Shown here: positions 11,431 to 22,845 of the stretch, piece by piece | How positions within the stretch are numbered: the first letter of the stretch is position 1 | Layout of the letters: each line of letters starts with the position of its first letter | The notes under the pieces: generated by a model | What the model was told of the DNA's origin: nothing | The model's input: the letters and a program-made list of their open reading frames with translations, nothing else | Databases searched by the model: none | Assembly: GCA_003586115.2 (NCBI GenBank) | Contig: QVOM02000073.1 | Span: 42,214,289-42,278,288, forward strand | Length of the DNA stretch: 64,000 bases | DNA from: Salvator merianae | Taxonomy: Eukaryota > Chordata > Lepidosauria > Squamata > Teiidae | Reading direction: 5' to 3' | Translations under genes and position numbers: made by a program

Positions 11431-13679
11431 TATTTATCTGGCTCTTCAACCTAGAAGTGTGGCCTCATTTCCTGTTTTATTTAAACACCCTATGTGAATA
11501 CCCAAGTGACTGATAAGGCAGTAAAGGCAAAGCAGAAGACTGAAGCCTAATATGATTGAAACATATCACAGTTATATAGATATGGGAAAGTAAAGCTGCA
11601 TCTTTAGTTGTCTGGGCAATAGTCAGTAGCACCATTTAATATGGCAAAGCCTATTGTCTGGTTCTACATTACCTAATCAAAGTGATTGTTATGTAGGAAA
11701 GCATATGTAGCAATATAGTTGCTAAGGGAACAATTCCTTTGTACAGTCTTTTATACATTTTAAATTCTTTAACATTATGACATATTGCACTTTCACTTTT
11801 TCTAATAAGATCTGCCCCCTTTGAAAATGCAGACAGAGCCAAATATATTCTTGATGACAGATCTTAATGCACAGGTTCATGGAGATTTCAAACTCCGATT
11901 TTTTAAAAAAATGTTTTCCATATTGTGTTTTATTTCTGCTCAGTTGCAAACAAATGTTTAAGGATCCATACTGAATGGATTTGCTTTTATATGGATTTCT
12001 GTATGTATAGTAAACATTTCTGTTTGCATAGATTTTCAGTTTCTAGTTCCTGTTCTGCACACAGTATCAGAGTATAAGGCTAAATATACAGACTGGCCAC
12101 TTAGCTGAATGCATTGGGTCATGTACATGTGTGAATGATTGTTTTCGTGACCCTCTCAACTTTTAATAATTAATTTTAATTAATCATACAATTTTAACTG
12201 GTTTTACCCTTTTAAAAAATCTGGAATTCTTTAATGGAAAGTGGTATATGAATGTTTTAAGTAAATAATACTAAATTATACTGGCAAAAATTCATGTATT
12301 TGCACTTTATGTATTCACATGGAACCAGAAGTTAAAATCCCTTATGTATGAAATTTGTGCCTATAAACTGAAACCAATAAAAAAAAAACCCTGTTATAAA
12401 TAAATAATGAAAATATTGTTTGTTGTTTAGCATGCCTACCTGTATAGGATATGCTTGTCATCATGTTTGGTAAACATTTACTTCTTGATCTTTGCTTATG
12501 GAGAATATTCTGCATACTTTTTCTCTGGAACGATCTACATAGCTGTTAATCTCAAGGTTCTAGCTGGCTGAATGGGCAAATACATGCTTTCCCATTTGTC
12601 AACCTAACCACCTCAATCCTTGATTGAGGAAACCTACCTGTAAGTCACTTTGAACTTGCTTTGCTAGGGGAAGTTGCTTTCTGGCCACTGCTTGGAGGCA
12701 GGGGACAACCAGGAGATAACTGAATGGCCAAGCATGCAGCTGCAATTGTTGCTGGAAAATAAACATTTGGTGGACCTTCACTTACTCTTCTGGCTCTTGC
12801 AATGATTCCTGCCACTTATTGGGGTGCTGCAAATAGAGTTCTGCTGCATGAGTGTAATCTTGGGGCCTTAAGGTGACATGCATGCCTTAGGGCCTTAAGG
12901 TTATAGCCTGCATGCCCATACACCCAGGGAGGGTGGGTGAGTGACAGTTTGCATTACTGTACCTCCTCATCAGAGACAAATAAGTATATCCAAAATAAAC
13001 TAATGGCATAATTTCTTCTTTGGCTTAGCTTCTGAGAATTTATCCTAAGTTGGCAGAACAGATGGTGGAAAAGTATTAGGAATATTAGTCAAATCCACTA
13101 ATACCATGCAGATGTCTTTGTTCTATTATAGTATATTTCTGCAAAAATAGAGGACATCAAACAAAAAGTGCCTGTTCTTTTTTCTTACTTTAAAAAGTTA
13201 GTTATTTTCAAAACTGGAATGGGGGTGGAGATTCTCTGTAACTTACAATTTTACAATGGTATTGGCTTGTAACTGATCCCTTTTTCTGTGATTTGTAGAC
13301 CATCTTAAGGTAGTGCTTTGCTGTAGGCCAATTAAATAAAAATGAAAACAAATAAGAAATATTCCTAGTTGAAACAATTAAATTGTTGATGTGAACTCTA
13401 GTAAGATATTTCAGGGTTTTTCAAGCATGCTTTTCTTAGAATGAGGCTCGTTTCATACCGTGTGGGTTTCCAAATATATACAGTTTACTTACATATATAT
13501 ACATTCTAAACAAAAGATAGAAAGCCCTCTGCATTAACATTCCAATCCATGCTTCTCTTTCATTAAATTTATGGAAGATTCTCAAATCTTATAACATGTC
13601 TTTCTTAAGAAAGTCAGGGCAAGACAGGCCCCTGGGTGTCTCCAAATTTCAGATAAGAGGCAACCATTTATTTTATCCT
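11431..13679. other. unassigned AT-rich sequence
   Basis: No gene or well-supported repeat found. A short TAAAATAAATA-type patch around 13310-13345 resembles worn LINE 3' ends but is too weak to call. Confidence 0.35.
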
Positions 13680-14075
13680 GTTTTGTTTTCATAAACAGTC
13701 TGCCTATGCCTTAACATCTGTGGGGGAGGCCCTCCTGGTTGTATCACCACCTTCAGTACTTAAAGGGGTGGGAACCTGGGATAGGTCTTCTCAGTGGTAG
13801 CTCCCAGACTATGAAATAGTCTCTCTTCTGAGGTGCTCTAGTCACCTTCACTTGATAGGTTCAGAAATCTATGAAGACAACCTATTTGCCCTGGCTTTTG
13901 GCTGAGGAAACAGCTTCTCCTCCCATCTTTCAGATACTGTTATTGTTTTAGTGTGTCCATTTTATCTTTTATCTTTTATTGCTGTACCTACCCTTAGACC
14001 TTTGGGTATAGAGTGGGATAAAAATGCAAACAAGAAAACAAATTATATTATATTATGTTAAGTTATATTATGGAG
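13680..14075 (+). mobile_element. L2-like LINE 3' end, sense
   Basis: From 'GAGGCCCTCCTGGTTGTA' through 'CTCAGTGGTAGCTCCCAGACT' to the short tail after 'GAGTGGGATAAAAATGC', this is the sense counterpart of the antisense L2 start at about 23805-24160. The terminal coding part is broken. It lies head-on to the antisense L2 copy that begins at about 14240. Confidence 0.75.
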
Positions 14076-14351
14076 GAGGTATATTTACCCTTGTTAAGTC
14101 ATTACTTTCTAAGGTAAATTAGAACCTGTCTTGAAGCGTATCTACCTTCATTTGATGGCACTTTCCACAGCACTGGAGATTATGACTGCCTATCTCTAAC
14201 GAAGGTCTTGGCAATATGCTCTCCCAGCCAATTAAAATTCATTCTATTAAAACTATAGCTAACAGTTCCTGAAAGAGGAAGGGCAGCTACTGCTTCAGCC
14301 AGAGGCTAGGGTAAAGATGTGTGCCTATACCATACTTCTTAATATGTATAG

Positions 14352-14583
14352 CTAAAACTTAAAAAAAACATAAGAACATATGAAGAACCCTGCTGGATCA
14401 GGCGATAGCCCAGCTAGTCCAGCATTCTGTTTCACACAGATGCCCACCAATTGCTTCTGGGCATTCTCAAGCTGAATAAAAAGGCAAAATTTCCACCTGC
14501 TCTTGACTCCCTGCAAATGGCCTTTAGAAGCATCCTGCCGGTCACTCCAACCTGGAAGAAGTACATAGGAATCCATTGTAGTG
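14352..14583 (+). repeat. SINE-like 'CTGCTGGATCAGG' repeat
   Basis: It starts with an A-run and CATAAGAACATATGAAGAACC, then CTGCTGGATCAGG, 'GCCCACCAATTGCTTCTGGGC' and 'GGCCTTTAGAAGCATCCTGCC'. The same order is seen at 35425, 40285 and, reversed, at 32215. It interrupts the L2 copy. The family name was not assigned with certainty; the CATAAGAACATAAG start is common in reptile genomes. Confidence 0.7.
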
Positions 14584-14713
14584 GCCAAGTTCAGAGAAGA
14601 GATCATTCCACAACTGGGAGCTTTCTTTGCAACAGATCTACTCACACGCTTCTACACTTTTAACTGCTAACAGTAGTGGCGGAAACAAGAGGGCCTTTCC
14701 CCCTTATCTTAAC

Positions 14714-15110
14714 TAGAGATGTGCACGAACTCAAAATCATAGGTTTGATTCAAATCCAAGTGAACATTCTTGAGTTCAATTCAGTCTAGACCCAGGTTGA
14801 ACATGCTGATGGGTTCCAGATCAAATTTGAGCAGTTCATATATTGTTCGATACTTTTTATGTTTTTGTTACAATGGAGAATTGCACAGTTCTGTCCAGAT
14901 TTGCAACATTCTTGATTGTAACAAAAGACCAGATAGGGTTGTTTTAGAAAATTTGAATTGAGCCATTCAGTTCAATCATGTTTAAATCACATTCAGTCCA
15001 AATCAAACCAGACTTGTTTGAAAAGGGGGTGGTTTGGTTTGACTTGAACAGGGTTGAATAAACAGTTTTATTCAAACTGTTCTAAAATGAACTGAATTTG
15101 CACATCTCTA
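14714..15110. mobile_element. short hAT element, 397 bp, perfect 8-bp TSD
   Basis: The ends are TAGAGATGTGCACGAAC and the inverse of TAGAGATGTGCAAATTC. Flanks are identical 8-mers ATCTTAAC at 14706-14713 and 15111-15118, diagnostic of hAT insertion. It is non-coding and rich in TTTGATTCAAAT-like inverted motifs. Removing it with one flank restores continuity with the L2 copy at 23800-25512. Confidence 0.92.
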
Positions 15111-15557
15111 ATCTTAACTGTCAAGCAGATGATTATTAGCGCAGGTTTTCTTTAGATATATGGGGTCCTAAGCCTTCAAGGTTTTTAAGTCAATGTTAGA
15201 AACATGAATTGAGCCTGGTACCAAATTGGCAACCAGAGTGGTTCTTTTAGACCCATGTGATATGTGTCTGGCCAGAAGTGCCTGTCAGCAGCCTTGCTGC
15301 TGCTTTTGCACTAGTTGCAGTTTCTGAAGTGTTTTCAATTATAATAATCCAGTCTAGGGGCTACTAGAGCATGGATCACTGTGGTTCGCTATCTCAGTTC
15401 CAGAAGGGTCTTAGTTGGGGAAAGAGCCTGAGTCGGAATGCGGCTCTTCTGGACACTGCTGTCCCCTAAGCCTCTAGTGACACTAACAAATCCAGGAGTA
15501 TCCTCAAACTACATAATTATTCTTTCCAGGGTAGTACAACCTCCTCAGAGACAGGAT

Positions 15558-16075
15558 GGCCATTTTTGCACTTACAACAGTATAACATTCTAATTAGCAG
15601 GGTTCGGACTGGCCAGGATCATGTATGGTGATGAGTATTCACACTGGTCGGGAATGAAAATGTTTGCAAGCTGACCAGCAGGGGGAGAAGTGCAAATGGG
15701 AATGCACTAATTAGGTAGCTGTGTTTGAACCAGAGGAGCTGTGTTTGGACTTGTGTCTGCAATGATAGCCAGGGTTCGGATCCAAAGGAGCGAACCTGGG
15801 TCTGAACTGTCTGATGACACATGTGCGGCCACGCAGTCCTCACTCCACCAACCATTCCAAACCAGGAAGTGGTGCAAACGCACCTTTCCTGATCTGCACC
15901 TGATCATGAAAGTCAGCTTCCAGACTACAATTTTCTTGACCAGTGCTATTTGGCTTCAGGTGAGCATCAGGTGGGCTGCAGTAGGTTTCAAGTCAGCTGG
16001 GGCTGTTTGCAGGTGGGAATTTTCCATTCCAGCGAGTGTCCTGGAATGTTCCTCTCGCTAAGTGCAAACAGGCCC
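15558..16075 (+). mobile_element. GGGCC-family short DNA transposon, 518 bp, TSD GAT
   Basis: The left end is GGCCATTTTTGCACTTAC and the right end AAGTGCAAACAGGCCC. GAT flanks both sides (15555-15557 and 16076-16078). The left end has lost one outer G. The subtype with 'ACATTCTAATTAGCAGG' after the left end is shared with the copy at 19006. It interrupts the L2 copy; the L2 sequence on either side joins cleanly when the element is removed. Confidence 0.85.
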
Positions 16076-16253
16076 GATGTCTCCCCACTCATGAACGCAA
16101 GAATGCTTGACACAGAGGGCCTGTTCACACTTGTAACTAGCAGACAGCCGTAGTGACCGGCAGCGGACTTGATCTGCTGCCGATCGTTACTAGCGCCTGG
16201 ACAAGAAAAAAGGTGTCCGAATCCTCACCTGAAGCTCAAAGTGCTTCATGCCC

Positions 16254-16301
16254 GCCCATCATGCATTGCATGATCATGTGATCATGCAATGCATGATGGG
16301 C
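16254..16301. repeat. perfect 23-bp inverted repeat, 2-bp spacer
   Basis: Arms 16254-16276 and 16279-16301 are exact inverse complements (starting GCCCATCATGCATTGC) around the dinucleotide TG. In single strand this would form a near-loopless hairpin; in duplex a cruciform. Confidence 0.95.
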
Positions 16302-16488
16302 AGTGGAGTCTACCCCTTTGCGCAGGCCTGAATAGGCCAGTACGAGGCCCCAATCAAGCCCATGCCACCGCGATTGGGCCAAGGACGCTGGACAAGGCCA
16401 CATTGTGCCCCATCCGGCGTTCTGGTGCCCGATCACGGGCGCGAATGGTGGTCGCTGCGGCAGTGGCCTACAAAGCGTCGGGCCACTG

Positions 16489-16560
16489 CCATGGCGACCG
16501 GGAGGCCCACGCGCATGCCGTGATGACGTCATCACCACGCGGGCCTCCCGGTCGCCATGG
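16489..16560. repeat. 20-bp inverted repeat enclosing a TGACGTCA palindrome
   Basis: Arms CCATGGCGACCGGGAGGCCC (16489-16508) and its exact inverse (16541-16560) enclose GTGATGACGTCATCAC (16520-16535). The inner TGACGTCA (16524-16531) matches the full cAMP-response element bound by CREB/ATF factors. Binding is not demonstrated. Confidence 0.9.
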
Positions 16561-17000
16561 CGAGCATCAGGGATGGATAATGGCGTTCGCACTGGCGAAC
16601 ACCATTATCCAGCTTGGGGTCTGTTTTCAGGCCCCATAGTGCAGACGGTGTTTGCACGATGGGGTCTGTTCCACACTAGAATGGGCTAATTAGCCCATTC
16701 TAGCGTGGAAAGTGCAAACAGGCCCAGAGTAACTCCATCCTGTCTGGATTCAGCCTCATTTGGTTAATATCAAACTCAGTATAACCTTTAGCAATGGCCA
16801 AGCACCTGAATTGTCTTTCCTGATTCGAATGGAACAACTTAGTGTTGATGTTGCCCAATTACAAATCTCTTGAATTCCTATCCCAGAGGATTCATGTAGA
16901 TCTTAAACACCGTAGGTGATAAGACCAACCCTTGAAGAATCCACAGGGAACATTTTAGAAAGGGAACATCCAGCAATGTCACAGCTGTTTTGACACACTC

Positions 17001-17404
17001 TTAATCACTGCACTGGGCTAAAATGTTATCTATGCAAAGGCCTGGAAGAGCAGTTGGTTCTTAAAAGAACCTAGTTTGACAACCTCAGAAAGATAAAAGG
17101 GCTCAAAAAAGAAATAAGCTGGTGTTGGTTGTTATGGAGAAATTTAAATTTAAGACATGTTTTCATTCTGGTTTGAAACAGTGGGGAGCACAAGGAAGAA
17201 AGAGATTTATGCATGTTAGATAGCTTTGGAACTTTGAGATTCTTAAAGAAGTAATACAAAATATCTATATTAAAACTTATACTTGTACAAGCTAAATAAA
17301 CTAGAAATGGATGCTGCAGAGGTTTATGGGACCATTACAAAAAACTATGGGCTTGATCTCAGGCCCCGTGGAAACTAATTAACCTATACAAAGTAAATAG
17401 GCAA
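17001..17404. other. unassigned sequence between L2 end and GGGCC element
   Basis: No gene or clear repeat. It may include the worn 5' part of the L2 copy (to about 17060). Confidence 0.35.
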
Positions 17405-17847
17405 ACATGACACGTGAGTCTCCTGGTCGCCATGGCAGTGGCCCGACGCTTGTAGGCTGCTGCCACAGCAACCGTCTGGTGTGCACTCAATTGGGCACCA
17501 GAATGAGGGATGGGGCGCAGCGTGCCGTATCCAGCATCCCAGGACTGATCAGGCAGTTGTGGGCCCGATGGGGCCCACGTGACAGGGTAGGCGCCATTGC
17601 ACATTGTGCATGCACACGCATACATGTGGTGCTGCTGCTGGTTGCATGGCAGTGGCCGTCCGCTTGCCGGCTGCTGTCATGCTGAGGATCAGGCATGGCT
17701 ACTGGTGTTTGCACCCGCGAATGCTGGTAGCCAGTTTCAGGTAGGTTTATAGGCCCCATGGTGCAGACGGTGTCTGCATGATGGGGTCTATTCCACCTTA
17801 GAATGGGCTAATTAGCCCATTGTAAGGTGGAAAGTGTGAACAGGCCT
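17405..17847 (+). mobile_element. GGGCC-family short DNA transposon, left end missing
   Basis: The right end TGGAAAGTGTGAACAGGCCT and the adjacent ATGGGCTAATTAGCCCAT palindrome are clear. The interior 'CTCCTGGTCGCCATGGCAGTGG' region matches that of 16117-16725. No inverse terminus was found on the left, so this copy is truncated or rearranged there. Confidence 0.8.
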
Positions 17848-19002
17848 AAGAAGTTGACCATTAATTTACCCTCTTTTGTATATCTGCTGGCTTTAAGTTG
17901 ATTTCCCATAAATGCAGTTTGCATTGTAAATAAACAAATCTCTTGAGATTCCATGATGTGCGTGATTAAAAGTAAACAGTAACCAAAAGTTTTGCTAAAT
18001 TTATATGGTTTTCAAGGAGACAATGATTGACCTGAGGACTAGAAACATGTATACAAGTAGATTTTAAAGGTATAAATAGAGAAGGTTTGGGACCCAAAAA
18101 GATGAGAGAGAGAGAACACTTGGAATCTCTTCTACCTCCTGGACAAGTCTTCCACACTTTTAGTTGCTATCTTCAGTTTACATGTCTTCTAGACAGGTAT
18201 ATATGAGGCTTTATAGAAACCTCAACTAATAAGGCTTGATTAAGGAAAGTTCAAGTCACTTTGCCAAACATTTATAAACAGGGCTTTTCTTTCACTCAAA
18301 TTATATTGTTATACTGTTTCATGTTGTGGCTTCTTTTAAATGTCTTTCCTTCCCTCTCACTAAACTTTTGCTGATTAATTTAGAAACCCTAGTTACTGTA
18401 TGTCAATGACTGCTAAACTGAAGTTACTGGACTAGTCAAACATTTATCCTGATTCCCTATAAAGTTGTTTTAATCAACTTTTGGATCATTTTAATTTCAC
18501 TCTTAATAAATGAAACATTGTTTAAGTACCTGGTTGGTTATTTTTGATGAATGCTACAGAAGAAGATTTCTTCAAAAAAGGAAAAGAAGGTAGCCTGGTT
18601 TAGCAGCATCTTCATAAAGAAATTACACTGTGCATGAGCTACTCTCATTTCACAGTTGACAGGCTGACTGTCTAGTCATGTCAGTTCTTTGAAGAATATG
18701 TATATGGCCTCAAGCCAGTAGCCTAGATGTGAATCATTTTTATAGAAGTGCTGCAATGCAAAGGCCAAACTAGCTCCGTACCATTTGCAGGTGCCTTTGC
18801 AAGATCTGGTGAACAGCATCTGTCAATGTCTGTTTGCTTCCCAAAGGTGTTCCTTTTCTGGTGTTCCAATAATCATATGAAGCCCATGACCACTCTTCTT
18901 GCTGTATTTGCCTTGCACAAAAGTGCAGTTTTAAATACAATTGATGAAAGAGTTGCGTACAGCAATCTTACAAATTAGGACAGTTTTAAGAATACAGCTG
19001 AC
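17848..19002. other. unassigned AT-rich sequence
   Basis: No gene, RNA or repeat end recognised. Confidence 0.35.
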
Positions 19003-19005
19003 ACT

Positions 19006-19585
19006 GGGCCTGTTTGCACTTACCTTAGCAGAATGTTCTAATTAGCAGGCTTCAGGTCAGTGAGGTTGGAGTCTGCTGAGTGCTATACGTACTTACCAGC
19101 CAGGGAAACGACTTCAAGTTGATCAGCAGAGGGAACAGTGTGGATGGAAATCCGCTAGACAGGAAATGAGGTCACGAATCATAGAGGCATGGATGCGAAA
19201 ATAGGTCTAGTAATCTGAACCATAGAGTATTGCTTCGAAGCTAGAGGGGCTCCTTTCGGAGCTGTCTTTGAAATGGCAGCCAGGCTGCGAAGCCCAAAGG
19301 GCAAACCGGGTTGCGAAGCAGCGGACTGCGCCTGCGCAGCCACGCCAGCCCCTCCCCGCCGCCATTTCGAGCCAGGAAGCAGTGCAAAAGCAACTTCCCT
19401 GATCTGTGCTTGATCTCGCAGGTCGGAATCAAGACAGACAATTTCTTGTCTGGCCTTCCCCAGCTTCAGGTAAGTATCAGGCGAGCCTTGGTTAGTTTCG
19501 GGAGAGGTGCGCGCCTGCGGTAGTGCAAAACCTCCGTTCCAGTGAGTGGTTAGGACTGGTCTACCGCGGTAGTGCGAAAAGGGCC
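19006..19585 (+). mobile_element. GGGCC-family short DNA transposon, 580 bp, TSD ACT
   Basis: The left end is GGGCCTGTTTGCACTTACC and the right end GGTAGTGCGAAAAGGGCC, with ACT on both sides (19003-19005 and 19586-19588). It belongs to the same subtype as 15558-16075 (AATGTTCTAATTAGCAGG near the left end). The interior is CpG-rich and has no coding capacity. Confidence 0.88.
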
Positions 19586-19588
19586 ACT

Positions 19589-21293
19589 GAGTGTAGTGTT
19601 AACTGTGCAGAATATTTGGATCACCTGGGATGAGCCTGACCTGGCAAGGATTTCCTGGGAGTAGTGAAGGAAAAGATAACACCAATGTTCTTTTTAAAAG
19701 CGCTAATGACACAATTCTGTGCGTGTCCTTAAAAAAAGAAGTAAAAGCAGACTTTCAGTGTGTTTAGGACAGTACCTTAAGAAACAAACAATATAGCTTA
19801 TTTCAAATTATTTTAAGGTTCATTGAAATGAATTACTATGAACTGTCAAGTGGCTGGTGAATACAATCAGAATATGGTGTTTATGCAGCAGCAAAAGGAG
19901 GATGTAATAGAAAAGCAAAAGGGAAATCTTTTCAATAACTCTTAGGACTGTAGACCAATTAAAGCAACTTATTTTATGATTGAGAAGCTTGAAACTAAAA
20001 GTTTCTGGATCTCCTCATCCCACCTCTCCTCACCATAGCTATTCCTCCTAGGAATTATATTCTTTGGGGGATTTTATTCAACGTTTTAAGTATGCTATTG
20101 TTGGAACAATTCTATAAAGAGCTAAAGTGAACTAAGCACACAAAAAGCATTAGAGGAACATTTTTATTGATCAGCTTTTATTCTGGAGAAGTTGCAAGGA
20201 TTGTTTTATTGTTCACCATTTCATTTCCATGAGTTGAAAAGGTGGGCCAGGGAAGGCAGAGAAATGGCTTAAAGGAATGGGTGGGTTGTTCATTCTTCCC
20301 CTTTGCGTTCTGCTCTTGGTGGGTGTGTTTGCATGAAGGGCCAATTTGGCCATAAAACTGGATCAGCCAGTCACCTGGGGTGCCTAATTAGGGAGTAACC
20401 AGACATATTTTGAAAAAAGTGGAGGAAAAGACAATCCTTTCCCAGCTGCATAATAAAAATGCCTTCCACATTGTTTATCAGAAGTGCAGCTACAAACCTG
20501 ATATTTTGTCCAGATTCCACATCTATTTGACTGCAGTTCCCATCAGTCATTCCTCTAGCAATGGTTTCCATCTCACAATTGACTGTGTTTCGTGTCACCC
20601 ACTACTTGGACTTCCTGTCTTCCATAATTCCAAAAATCCATAATCCAAAATTACAGAGATCAGGAAGAGTGAAATCTTGTGTTATCATTCCTTTTACAAT
20701 TTATTTTTTTTTAACTGCATGGCGTTCCTGTTATTAAAAATATGAAATCATGAGTTTCCTGGTTCCCACAACTCAGGAAACAAGGGGCTTAGGAACTAGA
20801 AATGAGAGTGACAATGTACCCTGTACCTGAGTTGGAAAAACCCCACCTCTTGAATATGCCCGTTTGACTTTTAATAAGGCTTATAAAAAGCTTCCCACTG
20901 TAAATTCTACTTCATTTATTTCTTTGTGCCATAGGACAACTTATTCCGATCAACTACACCAGGAAGACACCACTTAACTAATGTGTTCTTGCCTTGGGTA
21001 AGAACTGTTGACAGATTAATATGCAAATGTGGATACCCAAATTGAATGGTTGATTTAATCACTGTAACTTGCTTACCTGGTCTAGGAAAAGCCTAGGAAA
21101 AGTTGGTCAAACTTTTTTTGTTTTTTTACTTCTGCTTCTGTCCCAACTTCTGTCCCCACTCCCTGAGGTTATGTTTAGGGTGTAAGAAAAAGTGCCTTCT
21201 TCCATTCAGGGTCCTTGCTGTATCTGCGGTCCATCATATCTTTGGTTCACTTAAGGTCCACTGCTACTTTTCATTTGATATCACCCTTACATA
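19589..21293. other. unassigned sequence
   Basis: No host exon or repeat confidently recognised. Short open frames here have no family motifs. Confidence 0.35.
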
Positions 21294-21323
21294 TGTGTGT
21301 GTGTGTGTGCGCGCGTGTGTGTA
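21294..21323 (+). repeat. (GT)n microsatellite with a CG patch
   Basis: TG/GT units with a short GCGCGC interruption. Simple repeat. Confidence 0.95.
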
Positions 21324-21457
21324 TGCTTGAGTTTCTGCTTCTAATAACAACATTACTGAAATCACTTCGGAAGAGATCCAAGTTGCTTCTTCCACCTTGA
21401 GACTTCGAGCTGTTTCACTGTTGCTGAGGCCTGAGAAGCTCAACCTTGAACTATTTT

Positions 21458-22845
21458 CATAGAATCATAGAGTTGGAAGGGACCTCCAGGGTCATCGAGT
21501 CCAACCCCCTGCTCAATGCAGGATTCACTAAAGCATCCCAGACAGATATCTGTCCAGCCTTTCCTTGAAGACCTCCAGCAAAGGAGAGCCCACCACCTCC
21601 TGTGGTAACCTGTTCCAATGACTGATTGCCCTTACGGTCAGAAAGTTTTTCCTAATATCTGTATCTATTCCCTTGAAGTTTCATCCCATTGTTTCTAGTC
21701 CTTCCTTCTTGTGCAACTGAGAATAGAGCCAATCCTTCTGCACTGTGACACCCTTTCAGATACTTGAAAACAGCTATCATATCTCTTCTCAGTCTTCTCT
21801 TCTGCAGGCTAAACATTCCTAGGTCCTTTAACCGTTCCTCATAGGACATGGTTTGCAGACCACTCACTATTTTGGTCGCCCTTCTCTGTACTTGTTCCTG
21901 TTTGTCAATGTCTTTTTTAAACTGGGGTGCCCAGAACTGGACACAATACTCCAGATGAAGTCTGACCAAGGAAGAGTAAAGAGGGATAATTACTTCTCGT
22001 GATCTAGACTCTATGCTCCTCTTGATACAGCCGAGGATGGTGTTTGCCTTTTTTGCAGCTGCATCACACTGTTGACTCATGTTTAATCTGTGATCTACTA
22101 GTACACCCAGATCCTTTTCACATGTGCTGCTGGTCAGCGAGATTCCTCCCATTCTGTATTGCAGTTTGTCATTTTTCTTACCCAGATGTAAAACTTTGCA
22201 TTTCTCCCTGTTAAATGTCATTCTGTTAGTTTCAGCCCACTGTTCAAGCTTGTCCAAATCCTTTTGAATCATCTCCTTCTCCTCCCTAGTGTTAGCAACC
22301 TCTCCTAGCTTTGTGTCATCTGCAAATTTGATCAGCATCCCCTCGACTCCTTCATCCAGATCGTTTATAAAAATGTTGAACAGCAATGGGCCCAAGACAG
22401 AGCCTTGCGGTACCCCACTCGAGACAGTCTTCCAATTGGATGTGAAGATTAGTCTGGCATGACTTGCTTGTTACAAATCCATGTTGGCTCTGGTTAATTA
22501 CTGCATTCCCATCCAAGTGCTCCCATATATGCCGTTTAATGATTTGTTCAAGGATCTTGCCTGGTATTGAAGTCAGACTCACAGGCCTGTAGTTGCCTGG
22601 GTCAACCTTCTTTCCTTTTTTAAAGATAGGTACAACATTCGCCCTTCTCCAATCTTCTGGGCCTTCTCCTGTTCTCCATGAGTTCTCAAATATCACAGAG
22701 AGTGGTTCAGCAATTATATCAGCTAATTCCTTCAGCACCCTAGGATGTAATTCATCTGGGCCTGGAGACTTGAATTCATTTAAGTTTGCCAAGTGTTCCC
22801 TCACCTTCTCCTTGTCCATAGAGAGCCTTGATTCTCTTATTCCCT
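21458..22845 (-). mobile_element. CR1 LINE, antisense, 5'-truncated, internally deleted
   Basis: The 3' terminus on the minus strand ends with the CR1 signature (plus strand CATAGAATCATAGAGTTGG). Broken frames at 22352-22819 and 21652-22395 give, in order, reverse-transcriptase blocks KSPGPDELHPRVLKELA, NYRPVSLTSIPGKILEQI, SSGVPQGSVLGPLLFNIF, FADDTKL, and the C-terminal LEYCVQFWAPQFKKD. The second frame shift lies at about 22395-22440. Sequence normally lying between the QTNL block and SNWKTVSSGVPQGS is missing (about 22455), so the first catalytic Asp block of the reverse transcriptase is gone. The element is far shorter than a full CR1 of about 4-5 kb. Confidence 0.95.

Larger units (their letters stand above)
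16117..16725 (+). mobile_element. GGGCC-family short DNA transposon, 609 bp, TSD AGA
   Basis: The ends are GGGCCTGTTCACACTT and AAGTGCAAACAGGCCC, nearly perfect inverse copies. AGA flanks both sides (16114-16116 and 16726-16728). It is the longest and least eroded copy, CpG-rich and without coding capacity. It contains three strong palindromic modules: a 23-bp-arm hairpin at 16254-16301, a 20-bp-arm inverted repeat at 16489-16560 enclosing TGACGTCA, and an AATGGGCTAATTAGCCCATT palindrome at 16680-16699 next to the right end. The copy sits 41 bp from the previous one in the same L2. Confidence 0.92.
14240..17000 (-). mobile_element. L2-like LINE copy, antisense, with four nested insertions
   Basis: Successive pieces (14240-14350, 14584-14713, 15111-15557, 16076-16116, 16726 to about 17000) align in order with the single L2 copy at 23800-25512. 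Matching landmarks include 'GAAGAG...ATTCCACA' near 14595, 'TTTAGATAT' near 15155, 'TGCTGCTG' near 15300 and 'TGTCTGGATTCAGCCTCAT' near 16740. The gaps hold a SINE-like repeat, an 8-bp-TSD hAT element and two GGGCC elements, described separately. The coding frame is heavily broken. The right-hand limit is uncertain because similarity fades after 16950. Confidence 0.85.
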
